NCBI GenBank assembly: GCA_938002015.1
Contig: CALLAU010000006.1
Span: 1-41,501, forward strand
DNA: 41,501 nucleotides
Direction of reading: 5' to 3'
Source: an uncultured Bdellovibrionales bacterium
Lineage (GTDB): Bacteria; Bdellovibrionota; Bdellovibrionia; Bdellovibrionales; UBA1609
The notes beneath the pieces were generated by a model, which did no database searches, was not told the origin of the DNA, and was given only the letters and a program-made list of their open reading frames with translations. Shown piece after piece: positions 33,253 to 41,501 of this stretch. Positions within the stretch are counted from its first letter, which is position 1; each line of letters begins with the position of its first letter. A program made the position numbers and the translations under genes.

Positions 33253-34259
33253 TTTTAGAAGACTATTTAAATAATATTCAAAATGGACAAAAACTTGTTT
33301 TAGCTCAAGGAAGGTCGCCTTTTATTTTGATGTCTAATCAAGATAAAAAGCTTATTTCTAAAGAAGTTTTTTCAAGAAAAGAAATTTTTAACCTGATGTC
33401 CTATGTCGGATTAAATTCAACAGCTTTAAATGGTCAAAATCACTTTTATAATGATGGAAAAAAATATCAGGTTAAATCACTTATCTTATCTGATAATATG
33501 CAGTTAGAGATTAGTTTAGCTGATACTTCACTTTTTACTTTCTCTGATCTTGTTCTGCCGGGCTATGTGTTTGACTGGGCACAGTCAAATAAAGGTTTAG
33601 TATTTTTCTATGGCTCAGATAGTGAGGCTGTGAGAAAGTTTAGTTTATCTTTTTCTAAATTTAGGGCAGATCAGTTAAAAGGTAGTAGTCTTATTTTTAA
33701 TGATTCAGACACCATTTTTGCAGGTCGTCAGGAGCATCAGTTGATGTTTAGTGAAGATCAATCTGATTACTTGAATCTTAAACAAGAGACTAAAAAGTTT
33801 GATCATATTTCTTATTATTCAGAAATCAATAGTAGCGATACTAAGCGTGTTATGAAAGATGTAGATCAAAACACACTGGTGACAGCACCATTTAGCTGGA
33901 GTGATGTTAGCTCAGTTTGGGGCGAGCTTAGAGAAGTTTTTAGTAATGATAGAGATATGAAGTTTATGCTAAATAACTTAATTGGTTTTGTTGGTATCAA
34001 GAGTGTAGAGACTCAACTTGGTCAATATGAGTATTTGTTCGAAGCAGTGCCATTTCTTAAGTCTGATACTCAGTTTTATAAGAGAAATTTTGATGAGCAG
34101 TGTGCTGAAATTGAGAAAATGAAAGAACAAAAAGGGTACTCATTTAACCAGTCCATACAAGCTCTTTTGTTAAAAAGAAGAATTATTTTAGAAAGTGCGT
34201 ATGAAGCAAGTCCTGATCCAAAGGAACTTAATAGTATGCTGACTCAGGTTGGATTTTAA
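33249..34259 (+). CDS. Degenerate PilT-like protein lacking the P-loop
   Basis: This 336-residue protein occupies the position of pilT in pilB-pilT-pilC clusters and has about PilT length. PilT-like landmarks remain. LVLPGYVFDWAQSNKGLVFFYG (101-122) matches the LGLP...KGLVLVTG lead-in, but the Walker A position reads GSDSEAVRK (122-130) with no GKS/T. Residues 185-210 (DHISYYSEINSSDT to TLV) match the spacing of DVILVGEMRDLET to GHLV, keeping E192 but losing the R-D and His-box residues. The C-terminal ALLLKRRIILESAYEASPD (305-323) resembles the PilT end. It should not bind ATP normally. It overlaps pilB by 4 nt and pilC by 1 nt, so it is translated with them and is not a decaying pseudogene. 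The homology is my inference from motif spacing. Confidence 0.6.
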   Translation: MILEDYLNNIQNGQKLVLAQGRSPFILMSNQDKKLISKEVFSRKEIFNLMSYVGLNSTALNGQNHFYNDGKKYQVKSLILSDNMQLEISLADTSLFTFSDLVLPGYVFDWAQSNKGLVFFYGSDSEAVRKFSLSFSKFRADQLKGSSLIFNDSDTIFAGRQEHQLMFSEDQSDYLNLKQETKKFDHISYYSEINSSDTKRVMKDVDQNTLVTAPFSWSDVSSVWGELREVFSNDRDMKFMLNNLIGFVGIKSVETQLGQYEYLFEAVPFLKSDTQFYKRNFDEQCAEIEKMKEQKGYSFNQSIQALLLKRRIILESAYEASPDPKELNSMLTQVGF

Positions 34260-35458
34260 TGGCCTCAAATTTTGCGTTTAAAGCAAAAGATCCCTCTGGT
34301 AAAATAGTTTCAGGTACAGTAACGGCTAAGTCTGATTTAGAAGTTCGTGCGCGTTTAAAGGCTGGTGGTTATCACCCTCTAACTGTGGATGCTGCAAAAG
34401 CAAAACCAGGCTCTACCAGTGGAAAAGTTAAATCAAAAGACCTTCAAATTTTTATGAGACAAATGTCTGTTCTTCTTAAGTCAGGAGTGCCTTTAGCTGA
34501 CAGTTTAGAGAGCTTATCAGACTCTGCTCCTACTAAGGGTTTTTCAGATATACTAAAAAAAGTTTTAAATGATGTAGAGCAGGGGCGACCCTTAAGTGAC
34601 GCTTTATCAAAGTTTCCTAAAGTTTTTGATGAGATGATGGTGAACTTAACGAGGGCTGGTGAGCAGGCTGGTATTTTAGAAGAAATTTTTGATAGAGTTT
34701 CAGTTTATTATGAAAAAAGAAACAAATTAAAATCAAAAGTAGTTGGTGCTTTAATTTATCCAATTATAACTTTAGTGATTTCTTTTGCTGCTTTTTTTGC
34801 TATTTTGATTTTTGTTATTCCTAAGTTTCAATCTTTGTTTAGTTCTCAAGGAAAAGAGCTTCCAATGTTAACACAGAAGGTAGTTGGGCTGAGTGATTTT
34901 TTTATATTAAATTGGTATACAATATTTCCAACTTTATTTGCAATTCCTTTTTTCTTAAGTATTTATTATAAAACTCCAAATGGAAAAAGAGTGCTAGATA
35001 ACTTATTTCTAAAAGTACCTCTTTTTGGTAGTTTAATTAGAAGAAGTGCTATTGCAAGAATGAGTCGAACAGTTTCCACATTATTAAGAGCAGGTGTTAT
35101 GATCAATGATGCTCTTGAGGTTACTTTTGGAACTACAGGTAACGTTATTATTGAGGATCATTTAAGAATTGCTCAAAATTCAATTTTAGCAGGTAAATCA
35201 TTCTCAGAGCCTCTAAGACAGTCGGGCTTCTTTCCTAAAATAGTTACTCAAATGATCGTTATAGGAGAGCAGACTGGTAATATGGATGAAATGTTAGAAA
35301 AGGTTGCCGACTTTTATGAAGATGAAGTTGAAAATACTGCTTCACAGCTGACAGCACTGATTGAGCCTTTTGTTATTGTTTTTCTTGGTGGAATGATCGG
35401 TACATTAGTGATAGCGATGTTCCTGCCAATAATGAGTATGGGAGATGCTTTTCTTTAA
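34259..35458 (+). CDS. pilC: Type IV pilus inner-membrane platform protein PilC
   Basis: PilC is the polytopic platform on which PilB and PilT act. The 399-residue GspF-family protein has an N-terminal FAFKAKDPSGKIVSGTV domain, two T2SSF cytoplasmic domains (about 65-190 and 270-390) and three membrane helices (about 165-190, 215-240 and 365-390). Family marks include FMRQMSVLLKSGVPL, NLTRAGEQAGILEEI and the repeat MIVIGEQTGNMDEML. It overlaps the PilT-like gene by 1 nt (TAATG). Confidence 0.96.
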   Translation: MASNFAFKAKDPSGKIVSGTVTAKSDLEVRARLKAGGYHPLTVDAAKAKPGSTSGKVKSKDLQIFMRQMSVLLKSGVPLADSLESLSDSAPTKGFSDILKKVLNDVEQGRPLSDALSKFPKVFDEMMVNLTRAGEQAGILEEIFDRVSVYYEKRNKLKSKVVGALIYPIITLVISFAAFFAILIFVIPKFQSLFSSQGKELPMLTQKVVGLSDFFILNWYTIFPTLFAIPFFLSIYYKTPNGKRVLDNLFLKVPLFGSLIRRSAIARMSRTVSTLLRAGVMINDALEVTFGTTGNVIIEDHLRIAQNSILAGKSFSEPLRQSGFFPKIVTQMIVIGEQTGNMDEMLEKVADFYEDEVENTASQLTALIEPFVIVFLGGMIGTLVIAMFLPIMSMGDAFL

Positions 35459-35459
35459 T

Positions 35460-37049
35460 ATGGAATCTAGTAACAGTTTAGATATAGATTTAGATTTATA
35501 TAGTTTTTTATCGAAGTTAGGCTCATATATTTTTCTAGCTTTTTGTTTTTTATATCAATTCCAATCTCAGCCTTATATTATTAACCAAAGTTTTTTATAC
35601 TTTAATTTAAGTATTGTTGCTTCAGTTTTCATACTCATTTTTTTAGTTGCCCTTGATATTTTTGGAGAGCGTAAGTACAAATCTTTTTTTTGGCTTATGT
35701 TTGTTGCAGATGCTTTTGTATTATTTAGTATTGCTGAGTTTGGCAGCCTATCCCCCCTCATTTTTAGCTTTTTACTTTGTATAAATATTTTGGCGAGCAG
35801 TTTAGTGGCAACTCATGCATTAACTAATATTGTTGCCGGTGTATCTTGTCTTTTGTTTACAATATTTTTTATTAGGAGTGGGTACTCTGACTCTACGGCT
35901 TCAATGGGATTTTTTATTATCAACTTAATGGGAATGTCTTTGTTGTCTTTTATTGGTCAGAGCCTTAAAGATAAGATTTTTAATGTTAAAGAAAAAATGG
36001 ACTTAGTTTTAGAGAGTTTAAAAAAGCAAAGAACTCTAAATCAAGTTATATTTGATTCAATGAAATCTTGCATATTTGTTTTAAACCCTAAAGGGAGCTT
36101 GATATCTACAAATACTAAAGGTGAAGAGCTTCTTGGAGAGTATAAATTTTTAATATCAAGGCTTAAATCATTATTTAACAGTACAAATAATACTGTTACT
36201 GAAGCAAAAGTTGAACTTGGTGAGAAGTATTTTGTTATTCAGAAGTCTCCTTTAAAACACAGGGATCACAGTGTACCTCTTGGTGATGTGTATTTGGCGA
36301 CAGATGAAACTTTAAAAAATGAGCTTTCAAAGAAACTAACTGAAGCGGAAAAGCTAGCGGCAGTTGGAAGACTTTCAGCAGGTTTAGCACATGAAATAAG
36401 AAACCCATTAGCTGGTATTAGTGGTAGTGTCGAGCTTTTACAAGATGGCTTAAATGCTCAAAGTGATGAAGATAAAAAACTTTATGGAATAGTTTTAAAA
36501 GAAATCGAAAGACTTAATAGTTTAGTTACTGAGTTTTTGACTTTTGCTCAGCCAGAAGTTGAAAAGAAAGACTCTGTTTCTATGAAAGATTTTCTTTCTG
36601 AAATAGTCCATCTTCTGCAGCAAGACTTTAGATTTAAGAGTTTAGATTTAGAAATTGATACAAAAATAGAAAATTATCTTTTAGTAATTGATAGAGATAA
36701 ACTTAAGCAAGCTGTAATGAATATTATTGTTAACGCAGCTCAATCAATGGAAAAAAAATCTGGACCTAAGGTTGTAACAGTTAAAGGGCTTGTTATTGAT
36801 GACGGTTATGAAATTCTTGTTTCTGATCAAGGTGAAGGAATTAAAGAAGAGCATTTAAATAAAATTTTTGAGCCTTTCCACACGACTAAAGTAAAGGGAA
36901 CTGGACTCGGGTTAGCAATAACTAGGCGTATTATAGAAAGTCATGATGCTGAACTTTCTGTTAGTAGCCAAGTAGGAAAAGGCACAAGTTTTTCTATAAA
37001 AATTCCGAAGAAAGATTATAAGAATAAGTTTATAGAAGAAGTTAAATAA
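35460..37049 (+). CDS. pilS: Pilus-type sensor histidine kinase PilS
   Basis: PilS-type kinases sense membrane pilin levels and control pilin transcription through PilR. The protein has about six hydrophobic segments in residues 25-175, a PAS-like domain (about 195-290) and HisKA with H in SAGLAHEIRNPLAG (H316 counted from the upstream ATG). The HATPase domain has NIIVNAAQSMEKK, SDQGEGI and GTGLGLAI. I favour ATG 35460, 1 nt after pilC. ATG 35445 inside pilC would add MLFFN, but its GGGAG abuts the start without spacing. It is followed 14 nt later by pilR. Confidence 0.9.
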   Translation: MESSNSLDIDLDLYSFLSKLGSYIFLAFCFLYQFQSQPYIINQSFLYFNLSIVASVFILIFLVALDIFGERKYKSFFWLMFVADAFVLFSIAEFGSLSPLIFSFLLCINILASSLVATHALTNIVAGVSCLLFTIFFIRSGYSDSTASMGFFIINLMGMSLLSFIGQSLKDKIFNVKEKMDLVLESLKKQRTLNQVIFDSMKSCIFVLNPKGSLISTNTKGEELLGEYKFLISRLKSLFNSTNNTVTEAKVELGEKYFVIQKSPLKHRDHSVPLGDVYLATDETLKNELSKKLTEAEKLAAVGRLSAGLAHEIRNPLAGISGSVELLQDGLNAQSDEDKKLYGIVLKEIERLNSLVTEFLTFAQPEVEKKDSVSMKDFLSEIVHLLQQDFRFKSLDLEIDTKIENYLLVIDRDKLKQAVMNIIVNAAQSMEKKSGPKVVTVKGLVIDDGYEILVSDQGEGIKEEHLNKIFEPFHTTKVKGTGLGLAITRRIIESHDAELSVSSQVGKGTSFSIKIPKKDYKNKFIEEVK

Positions 37050-37063
37050 GTTTAGGGGGAAAA

Positions 37064-38470
37064 ATGTCAAAGCAAAGAATTCTTGTAGCTGATGATGAAC
37101 AGTCGATAAGAGAATTTTTAGATATAATGTTAAAAAAAGAAGGGTATGAAGTTACTCTGGCAGAAGACGGCCAACAAGCTCTAGACTTACTTGGTAAAAA
37201 GACATTTGATCTAGTTATTTCAGATCTTCAAATGCCCCATAAAACTGGAATGGAAGTTTTAGAATATGTTAATCAAATGTGTCCACAGACACTGTTTATG
37301 CTTATAACTGCTTTTGGTTCAACTGAAACAGCAGTGGAGGCGATGAAACTTGGTGCATATGATTATATTACTAAGCCGTTTAAGATTGATGAAGTAAGGC
37401 TTAATATTGCTCATGCACTTGAAAGTGTAAAACTTCAAAAAGAGAACAGAACATTAAAAAGAGAGTTAAAGCAAAATTACAATTTCAGCAATATAGTTGG
37501 CAATAGTGATAAAATGCACTCTATTTTTGATATGATTAAAAGAGTCTCACTTGCTCCAACAAATGTTTTAATAACGGGAGAAAGTGGTACTGGTAAAGAA
37601 GTTATAGCTAAGGCTATTCATTACAATGGTCCAATTAAAGATCAGCCTTTTATTACTGTTAACTGTGGTGCTATACCTGAGAATCTTATGGAATCAGAAA
37701 TGTTTGGTCATAAGAAAGGTTCATTTACTGGAGCTGTAGGTGATAAGCAGGGTCTTTTTGAAGCTGCAAATGGTGGTACATTATTTTTAGATGAACTTGG
37801 GGAATTGCCACTTAATATTCAAGTAAAGCTTTTAAGAGCAATACAAGAAAGAATTATTAGGCCTGTTGGTTCAACCGAAGATGTAAAAATTGAAGTAAGA
37901 ATTATTGCTGCAACTAATAGAAATTTACAAGAAATGGTTAAAGAATCCACATTTAGGCAGGATTTGTACTACAGGTTAAATGTAATCAATATTCATGCTC
38001 CAACTCTTAGAGACAGAAAAGATGATATTCCTTTACTAGCTCAACATTTCTTAAATAAATATAATGATAGATTAGGTAAAGATATTTTAAGCATAAGTGC
38101 TGAAGCCATTGATAAGCTTAAGTCATATTCTTTTCCAGGTAATGTAAGAGAATTAGAAAATATAATTGAAAGAACAGTTGCTCTTGAAGTTGGTTCATCA
38201 ATTTTACCAGAGTCTCTACCTCCTCTTGTAACTACAAAATCTGGAAAAAAACTAGAGTCCTTTCATGAAATAGTTATAACTGATGAAGGTGTAGAGCTTG
38301 ATAAAATCATTGATCAGATTGAAAAAGAACTTCTAATAAAAGCAATTCATGCTTCTAACGGTGTTAAAAAGCATGCAGCTAAGCTTTTAGGGATTACTTT
38401 TAGATCGATGAGATATAGAGCTGAAAAGCATAACTTAAATGCCAACGATGATGATGCTGAAGTAGCATAA
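37064..38470 (+). CDS. pilR: Sigma-54-dependent response regulator PilR
   Basis: The 468-residue NtrC-type activator has a receiver (D54 in VISDLQMP), an AAA+ domain and a Fis-type helix-turn-helix. Walker A GESGTGKE, GSFTGA, Walker B GTLFLDEL and the arginine-finger region are all normal, in contrast to the altered regulator at 27189-28604. A strong AGGGGGA site lies just before the ATG. As cognate regulator of PilS it should activate pilin genes with sigma-54 RNA polymerase; pilA is not in the window. A strong terminator follows. Confidence 0.93.
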   Translation: MSKQRILVADDEQSIREFLDIMLKKEGYEVTLAEDGQQALDLLGKKTFDLVISDLQMPHKTGMEVLEYVNQMCPQTLFMLITAFGSTETAVEAMKLGAYDYITKPFKIDEVRLNIAHALESVKLQKENRTLKRELKQNYNFSNIVGNSDKMHSIFDMIKRVSLAPTNVLITGESGTGKEVIAKAIHYNGPIKDQPFITVNCGAIPENLMESEMFGHKKGSFTGAVGDKQGLFEAANGGTLFLDELGELPLNIQVKLLRAIQERIIRPVGSTEDVKIEVRIIAATNRNLQEMVKESTFRQDLYYRLNVINIHAPTLRDRKDDIPLLAQHFLNKYNDRLGKDILSISAEAIDKLKSYSFPGNVRELENIIERTVALEVGSSILPESLPPLVTTKSGKKLESFHEIVITDEGVELDKIIDQIEKELLIKAIHASNGVKKHAAKLLGITFRSMRYRAEKHNLNANDDDAEVA

Positions 38471-38499
38471 TAAATAATTTTTAAATTTAATAATCATTT

Positions 38500-38528
38500 A
38501 AGCCTCTGTTAATCCAGAGGCTTTTTTA
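38500..38528 (+). terminator. Intrinsic terminator of the pil operon
   Basis: AAGCCTCTG (38500-38508), a 6-nt loop, and CAGAGGCTT (38515-38523) form a perfect 9-bp stem followed by a T-run (to 38527). It lies 30 nt after the pilR stop. On the minus strand the trailing sequence is only moderately U-rich, so it may also weakly end the convergent cytochrome-barrel transcript, whose stop lies 12 nt away. Confidence 0.9.
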
Positions 38529-38534
38529 TTTATA

Positions 38535-40034
38535 CTAGAAATAAAGGTGGGTTTGAAACTGGATACTGTTCCAATCAGCTTCTCCATCAAATTCATCATC
38601 ATTAGAGAAAGTACTATAAGATAAATCAAATTCAGAGCCAGCTAGAGCAAAGAGTTTATAACCAATAGTTAGTTCTGAGGAGCTTCCTTCAGCTTGAGTT
38701 ATACTAGTGTTAGAAGAGCCATAAGCAAGAACTAAGTAAGACTCTCTCCATATTTTTTTTCTAATTTCTAGTGTCAAAGCTGTTCCACTATTATCTTGAG
38801 TTTGAACACCGCTTGGAGTACTAAAATCAGATCTTTGATCAAACGTTAAGACTTCAGCATTCATAATAAAGCCTTTATAGTTCATGCCTCCTGTTATAGA
38901 AAACATATTATTTTTATGCCCAGTATTTGCCTGCTCAGTTCCCCAGTAAGCTATATGACCAGATAAACCTAAAGTTACAAAGCGTACCCCTGCATTTGCA
39001 ACAAGACCTTCTGTTTGAATACCTATACTTTCAGTGCTTGTTAAAAGGTTGATATTAAAAAATGGGGTACTTGGAATAGTTGGAGTTGCGCCAATTGATA
39101 CACCAGCAAACCTTGCTGCTGCAGAGCCACCGAAACCGCCATAGTCACCAAAAGCTATAGTTTCTCTAATCGACCTGTGGTTTGAAGAATGGTGTCCAAA
39201 CATCGGTCTATAAATACCAGCCATCGCATATGTATTATAAGGGAGTTCATCAACTAAAACATAAGCAGATCTAGTGACTCCAATACCAAAAATTGAATCC
39301 CACTCTGAGTTATAAGGCGAGTTCAAATAACGTTGCTCAAAAACAAATGATAGTCCTTTCTTTTTTGGTCTCATGCGTAGCCCAAAATCTAGAGCCATAA
39401 AACCTTGTCCAGTGTCTTCAGAAAAACTTTGCCTGTTTTGATCTCCATCATTAGACAGGTATAAATATCTTAGTTCAGTATTTGTTGTAGTTGAAAACTT
39501 TCTCTCTGTGACGTAAGGATCTTCTCTTGTTAAGAATTTAAAAAACTCGCTTTTCTTTTTTGCTTCATAGTGGAAAGCCGTATCGTAGCCCTTGCCGTAA
39601 ACTTCTTGTTTAAAAGGAGCCCTACTTAATTCAACAATACTTCTTCTTTTTTTCTTTGGTAAAACTTTAGAATAATCTGGTAATGGTGTTTTTTCAGGAG
39701 CGACACTCTTTGGATAAGCTTTAGCATATTTCTGGTGATCTCTTGGAGCTGGTGTTTTTTTACCATGTAGCCAACCTTTTGAATCAAATGACTTAAGCCA
39801 CCGTTGAGAGTTCCATTTTCCATAGTGGTTTCTTATGCCACCTCCATTTGGATTAACATGGCAACCTTGACAGGAAAGAGAGCATCTACGCTTAGCAGGT
39901 TTTAGGTTTACTCTTCCTGGAGAGTGACAGCCTGCACAGTTATTTGAAAATCTTGTTGAGAGCCAAGGCTCAGCTTTGATTTGCCATACAATTAAAGAGC
40001 TACATATTAATATTAAAGATGATATGAGTTTCAT
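38535..40034 (-). CDS. Secreted diheme c-type cytochrome/outer-membrane beta-barrel fusion
   Basis: The 499-residue protein has a signal peptide (1-21, ending IKA), then two covalent heme motifs CAGCH (C33-H37) and CQGCH (C55-H59); an extra Cys, C51, precedes the second. A charged Pro/Lys-rich linker (about 95-150) leads to a C-terminal part (about 170-499) of alternating aromatic/polar strands, such as TELRYLYLSNDG and FQTHLYF, ending in Phe as outer-membrane barrels do. It may link periplasmic electron carriers to a porin-like barrel. The electron partner is unknown. AAAGG lies 4 nt before the ATG, and the gene follows the L,D-transpeptidase by 8 nt. Confidence 0.78.
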   Translation of the reverse strand: MKLISSLILICSSLIVWQIKAEPWLSTRFSNNCAGCHSPGRVNLKPAKRRCSLSCQGCHVNPNGGGIRNHYGKWNSQRWLKSFDSKGWLHGKKTPAPRDHQKYAKAYPKSVAPEKTPLPDYSKVLPKKKRRSIVELSRAPFKQEVYGKGYDTAFHYEAKKKSEFFKFLTREDPYVTERKFSTTTNTELRYLYLSNDGDQNRQSFSEDTGQGFMALDFGLRMRPKKKGLSFVFEQRYLNSPYNSEWDSIFGIGVTRSAYVLVDELPYNTYAMAGIYRPMFGHHSSNHRSIRETIAFGDYGGFGGSAAARFAGVSIGATPTIPSTPFFNINLLTSTESIGIQTEGLVANAGVRFVTLGLSGHIAYWGTEQANTGHKNNMFSITGGMNYKGFIMNAEVLTFDQRSDFSTPSGVQTQDNSGTALTLEIRKKIWRESYLVLAYGSSNTSITQAEGSSSELTIGYKLFALAGSEFDLSYSTFSNDDEFDGEADWNSIQFQTHLYF

Positions 40035-40042
40035 AAAGCCTT

Positions 40043-40846
40043 TTATTTCTTATAGTTAGTTAAGTGCTTATTCATATTATCATATGCATAAACTAGTGCT
40101 CCATGTTCACAAGACTTTAAGACCTCTTTTCTATACGCAGGTATTGTTATACAGCCCTCACTATTACCAACTTTTGGATTACTCTCTTTTTCATCTCTAC
40201 TAGGAACATACATGGCTGTGTGAGCAACGATCTGTCTCATTCTTGCATTAGAGTTTGTGCAACTGATACCATCTAACATTAGACCGTTGTTTGGACCTGG
40301 GCCAAAAGTTTTCTTTTTGCTGGTGATGAGAAAATCTGTAAGGTAGAAGCCTAAAGATGTCATATTTGAGCCAGAAACATTACTATATCTAACTGTTTCA
40401 AGACCAGTTTCACGTTCAGCTGGTTTGTTTGAACCTTTTCCATGAGCAGTAAGAAAAATTTCGTTATCTCCTGTTTTTGGATTTATATACAAAAGTCTAG
40501 GGGTAGTTTTTTGCTTAGAGTAATCAGCAATGATCATACAATTTAAGTTTCTAATTTTTTCTTTGTTTTTAGTATTTGTTTTTGCAAAGCATAGGTCTTC
40601 TTTTTTTAATTCTTTATGATTTTGATCCAGAAAGCTAAAAGCCTTAATAAGGGCTTCCCTTGAGAATGAGGGCTGCTCCTTTAAAGCCTTGCTAAGCGCA
40701 TTTTTAAAGGGAGATTTCTTTAAAAGACTGATTGTCTCTTTTTTTACAAAGCTTTGTTTTTCTACTTTTTCTGGATGTGTTTTAGTATTGGCGTAAGACA
40801 GATTTGAGATTAAAAAAAGCGATCCAAACAGATACATAAGTTTCAT
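40043..40846 (-). CDS. Secreted L,D-transpeptidase-like protein (YkuD_2 type)
   Basis: L,D-transpeptidases form 3-3 crosslinks or exchange residues on peptidoglycan stem peptides. The 267-residue protein has a signal peptide (1-19, ending LSYA) and a helical N-terminal part. The catalytic domain of the YkuD_2 kind covers about 115-260: TSLGFYLT, the His in IVAHTAMYV (H209) and the nucleophile in GNSEGC (C232). In Bdellovibrio, L,D-transpeptidases modify prey peptidoglycan during predation, so a self or prey target is possible here. AGGAGA precedes the ATG. It forms an operon with the cytochrome-barrel gene. Confidence 0.87.
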   Translation of the reverse strand: MKLMYLFGSLFLISNLSYANTKTHPEKVEKQSFVKKETISLLKKSPFKNALSKALKEQPSFSREALIKAFSFLDQNHKELKKEDLCFAKTNTKNKEKIRNLNCMIIADYSKQKTTPRLLYINPKTGDNEIFLTAHGKGSNKPAERETGLETVRYSNVSGSNMTSLGFYLTDFLITSKKKTFGPGPNNGLMLDGISCTNSNARMRQIVAHTAMYVPSRDEKESNPKVGNSEGCITIPAYRKEVLKSCEHGALVYAYDNMNKHLTNYKK

Positions 40847-40918
40847 AGGCTGGTCTCCTGATAAAAGGTTTAAACTCTTAGAATTATTAGAGAAAAATAC
40901 GAGTTTGTCATACTAATC

Positions 40919-40948
40919 ACTCTATTTAGTCGAGGTAATTTTTGTCAA
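40919..40948 (-). promoter_or_regulatory. Candidate promoter for the L,D-transpeptidase/cytochrome-barrel operon
   Basis: On the minus strand a perfect TTGACA (40948-40943) is followed by 18 nt and TAGAGT (40924-40919). The start would be near 40912, giving a leader of about 66 nt before ATG 40846. The same -10 hexamer, TAGAGT, is proposed for lptE. Confidence 0.55.
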
Positions 40949-40995
40949 AAGGCAAATCAAAGTTTAAACTTATACAAACAGCTTTGAGGATGGTT

Positions 40996-41501
40996 ATGAA
41001 AGATTTTTTAAAACTGCTTATAGCTTTGGGTATACTCTTAGCTGCATTTTCTTATTACCAGCCAAGAACATATCAAGTAAGACGATCTAAGCTTATATAT
41101 AGTTCTAATTCTAATGTTTTTGCTCTGATTTCTGATTTAAAAAAATGGGAAAGGTGGAGTCCTTGGTACCAGAAAGATCCAGATATGTTAATTACATACA
41201 GTGGTGCAACTACAGATGAAGTTGGTTGCTTTGCTGAGTGGTCAAGTTCTTCTGAAGGTAAAGGAAAGAAAATAATATCTGATATTGAAGAAAACAGAGT
41301 CTTAAAGATTGAACTTGAGTTTTATGAACCTTTTGAGAATAAAGCGAAGTTACAATTTTTTTTAGAGGATTTGTCAAATGAGCAAACAGAGTTAACGTGG
41401 GTGTTTCATGGGAAAAATGACACTTTACTAAGTAAACTTATTTATTTAGTTATGAAAGTTGAAGAATCTATTGGAAGAGACTATGAAGTTGGATTAGAAA
41501 A
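40996..41501 (+). CDS. SRPBCC-domain protein with N-terminal membrane anchor (partial, cut by window end)
   Basis: The frame is open from ATG 40996 to the window end (168 codons). GAGGA lies 5 nt upstream; an in-frame ATG at 40990 is the alternative. Residues about 3-21 form one hydrophobic anchor. The rest matches the SRPBCC/polyketide-cyclase-like fold: SSNSNVFALISDLKKWERW, SPWYQKDPDM and TYSGATTDEVG. These domains form a hydrophobic pocket for lipids or other small molecules. The C-terminus lies beyond the window, so fused domains cannot be excluded. Confidence 0.75.
   Translation, partial: MKDFLKLLIALGILLAAFSYYQPRTYQVRRSKLIYSSNSNVFALISDLKKWERWSPWYQKDPDMLITYSGATTDEVGCFAEWSSSSEGKGKKIISDIEENRVLKIELEFYEPFENKAKLQFFLEDLSNEQTELTWVFHGKNDTLLSKLIYLVMKVEESIGRDYEVGLE

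Overview
The window is a dense, low-GC (roughly one third G+C by eye) bacterial chromosome segment with Gram-negative envelope genes throughout: LptE, BamA, Skp, LolDE, LpxA/B/K, several lipoproteins and an outer-membrane barrel. Gene orders (lptE-holA-rpsT-murJ; pgpH-ybeY-prfB-lolE-lolD-bamA-skp-fabZ-lpxA; pilB-pilT-like-pilC-pilS-pilR) are of the deltaproteobacterial/Bdellovibrionota type. A secreted repeat protein resembling Bdellovibrio-group proteins, a type IV pilus cluster and a secreted L,D-transpeptidase point to a predatory Bdellovibrionota bacterium, perhaps Bacteriovorax/Halobacteriovorax-like. That assignment is inference; no 16S or marker search could be run.

Layout. 1-3.7 kb (minus strand): tRNA-Glu, tRNA-Lys, purA, a SerA-like dehydrogenase and a class V aminotransferase. 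3.7-7.5 kb: lptE, holA, rpsT (minus) and murJ. 7.7-10.1 kb: a secreted protein with a nucleotidyltransferase-like head, an ADP-ribosyltransferase-like middle segment and six tandem repeats. 10.2-16.8 kb: a short MazG (minus), then pgpH, ybeY, prfB with its programmed frameshift, lolE and lolD. 16.9-18.4 kb: an unrecognised cytoplasmic protein inserted in an otherwise conserved module. 18.6-24.8 kb: bamA-skp-fabZ-lpxA-lpxB-lpxK, lacking lpxD. 25-27.2 kb: a DUF3108-type lipoprotein and a von Willebrand A lipoprotein. 27.2-30.5 kb (minus): a CHASE2 histidine kinase with an NtrC-type regulator whose sigma-54 and Walker B motifs are altered. 30.5-38.5 kb: ribF, then pilB, a degenerate PilT-like protein, pilC, pilS and pilR, ended by a strong terminator. 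38.5-40.8 kb (minus): an L,D-transpeptidase and a diheme-cytochrome/beta-barrel fusion. The right edge cuts an SRPBCC-domain gene.

How the genes work together. The core builds the outer membrane: lipid A synthesis, lipoprotein release (Lol), LPS insertion (LptE), barrel insertion (Bam) and peptidoglycan precursor flipping (MurJ). The pilus cluster carries its own two-component system. The most unusual items are the PilT-position protein without a P-loop, the GAFEGA/Walker B-altered regulator, the secreted nucleotidyltransferase/repeat protein, the cytochrome-barrel fusion, and a symmetric divergent promoter between the aminotransferase and lptE. Several genes have a -10-like hexamer only 7-10 nt before the ATG and no clear Shine-Dalgarno, suggesting leaderless mRNAs.
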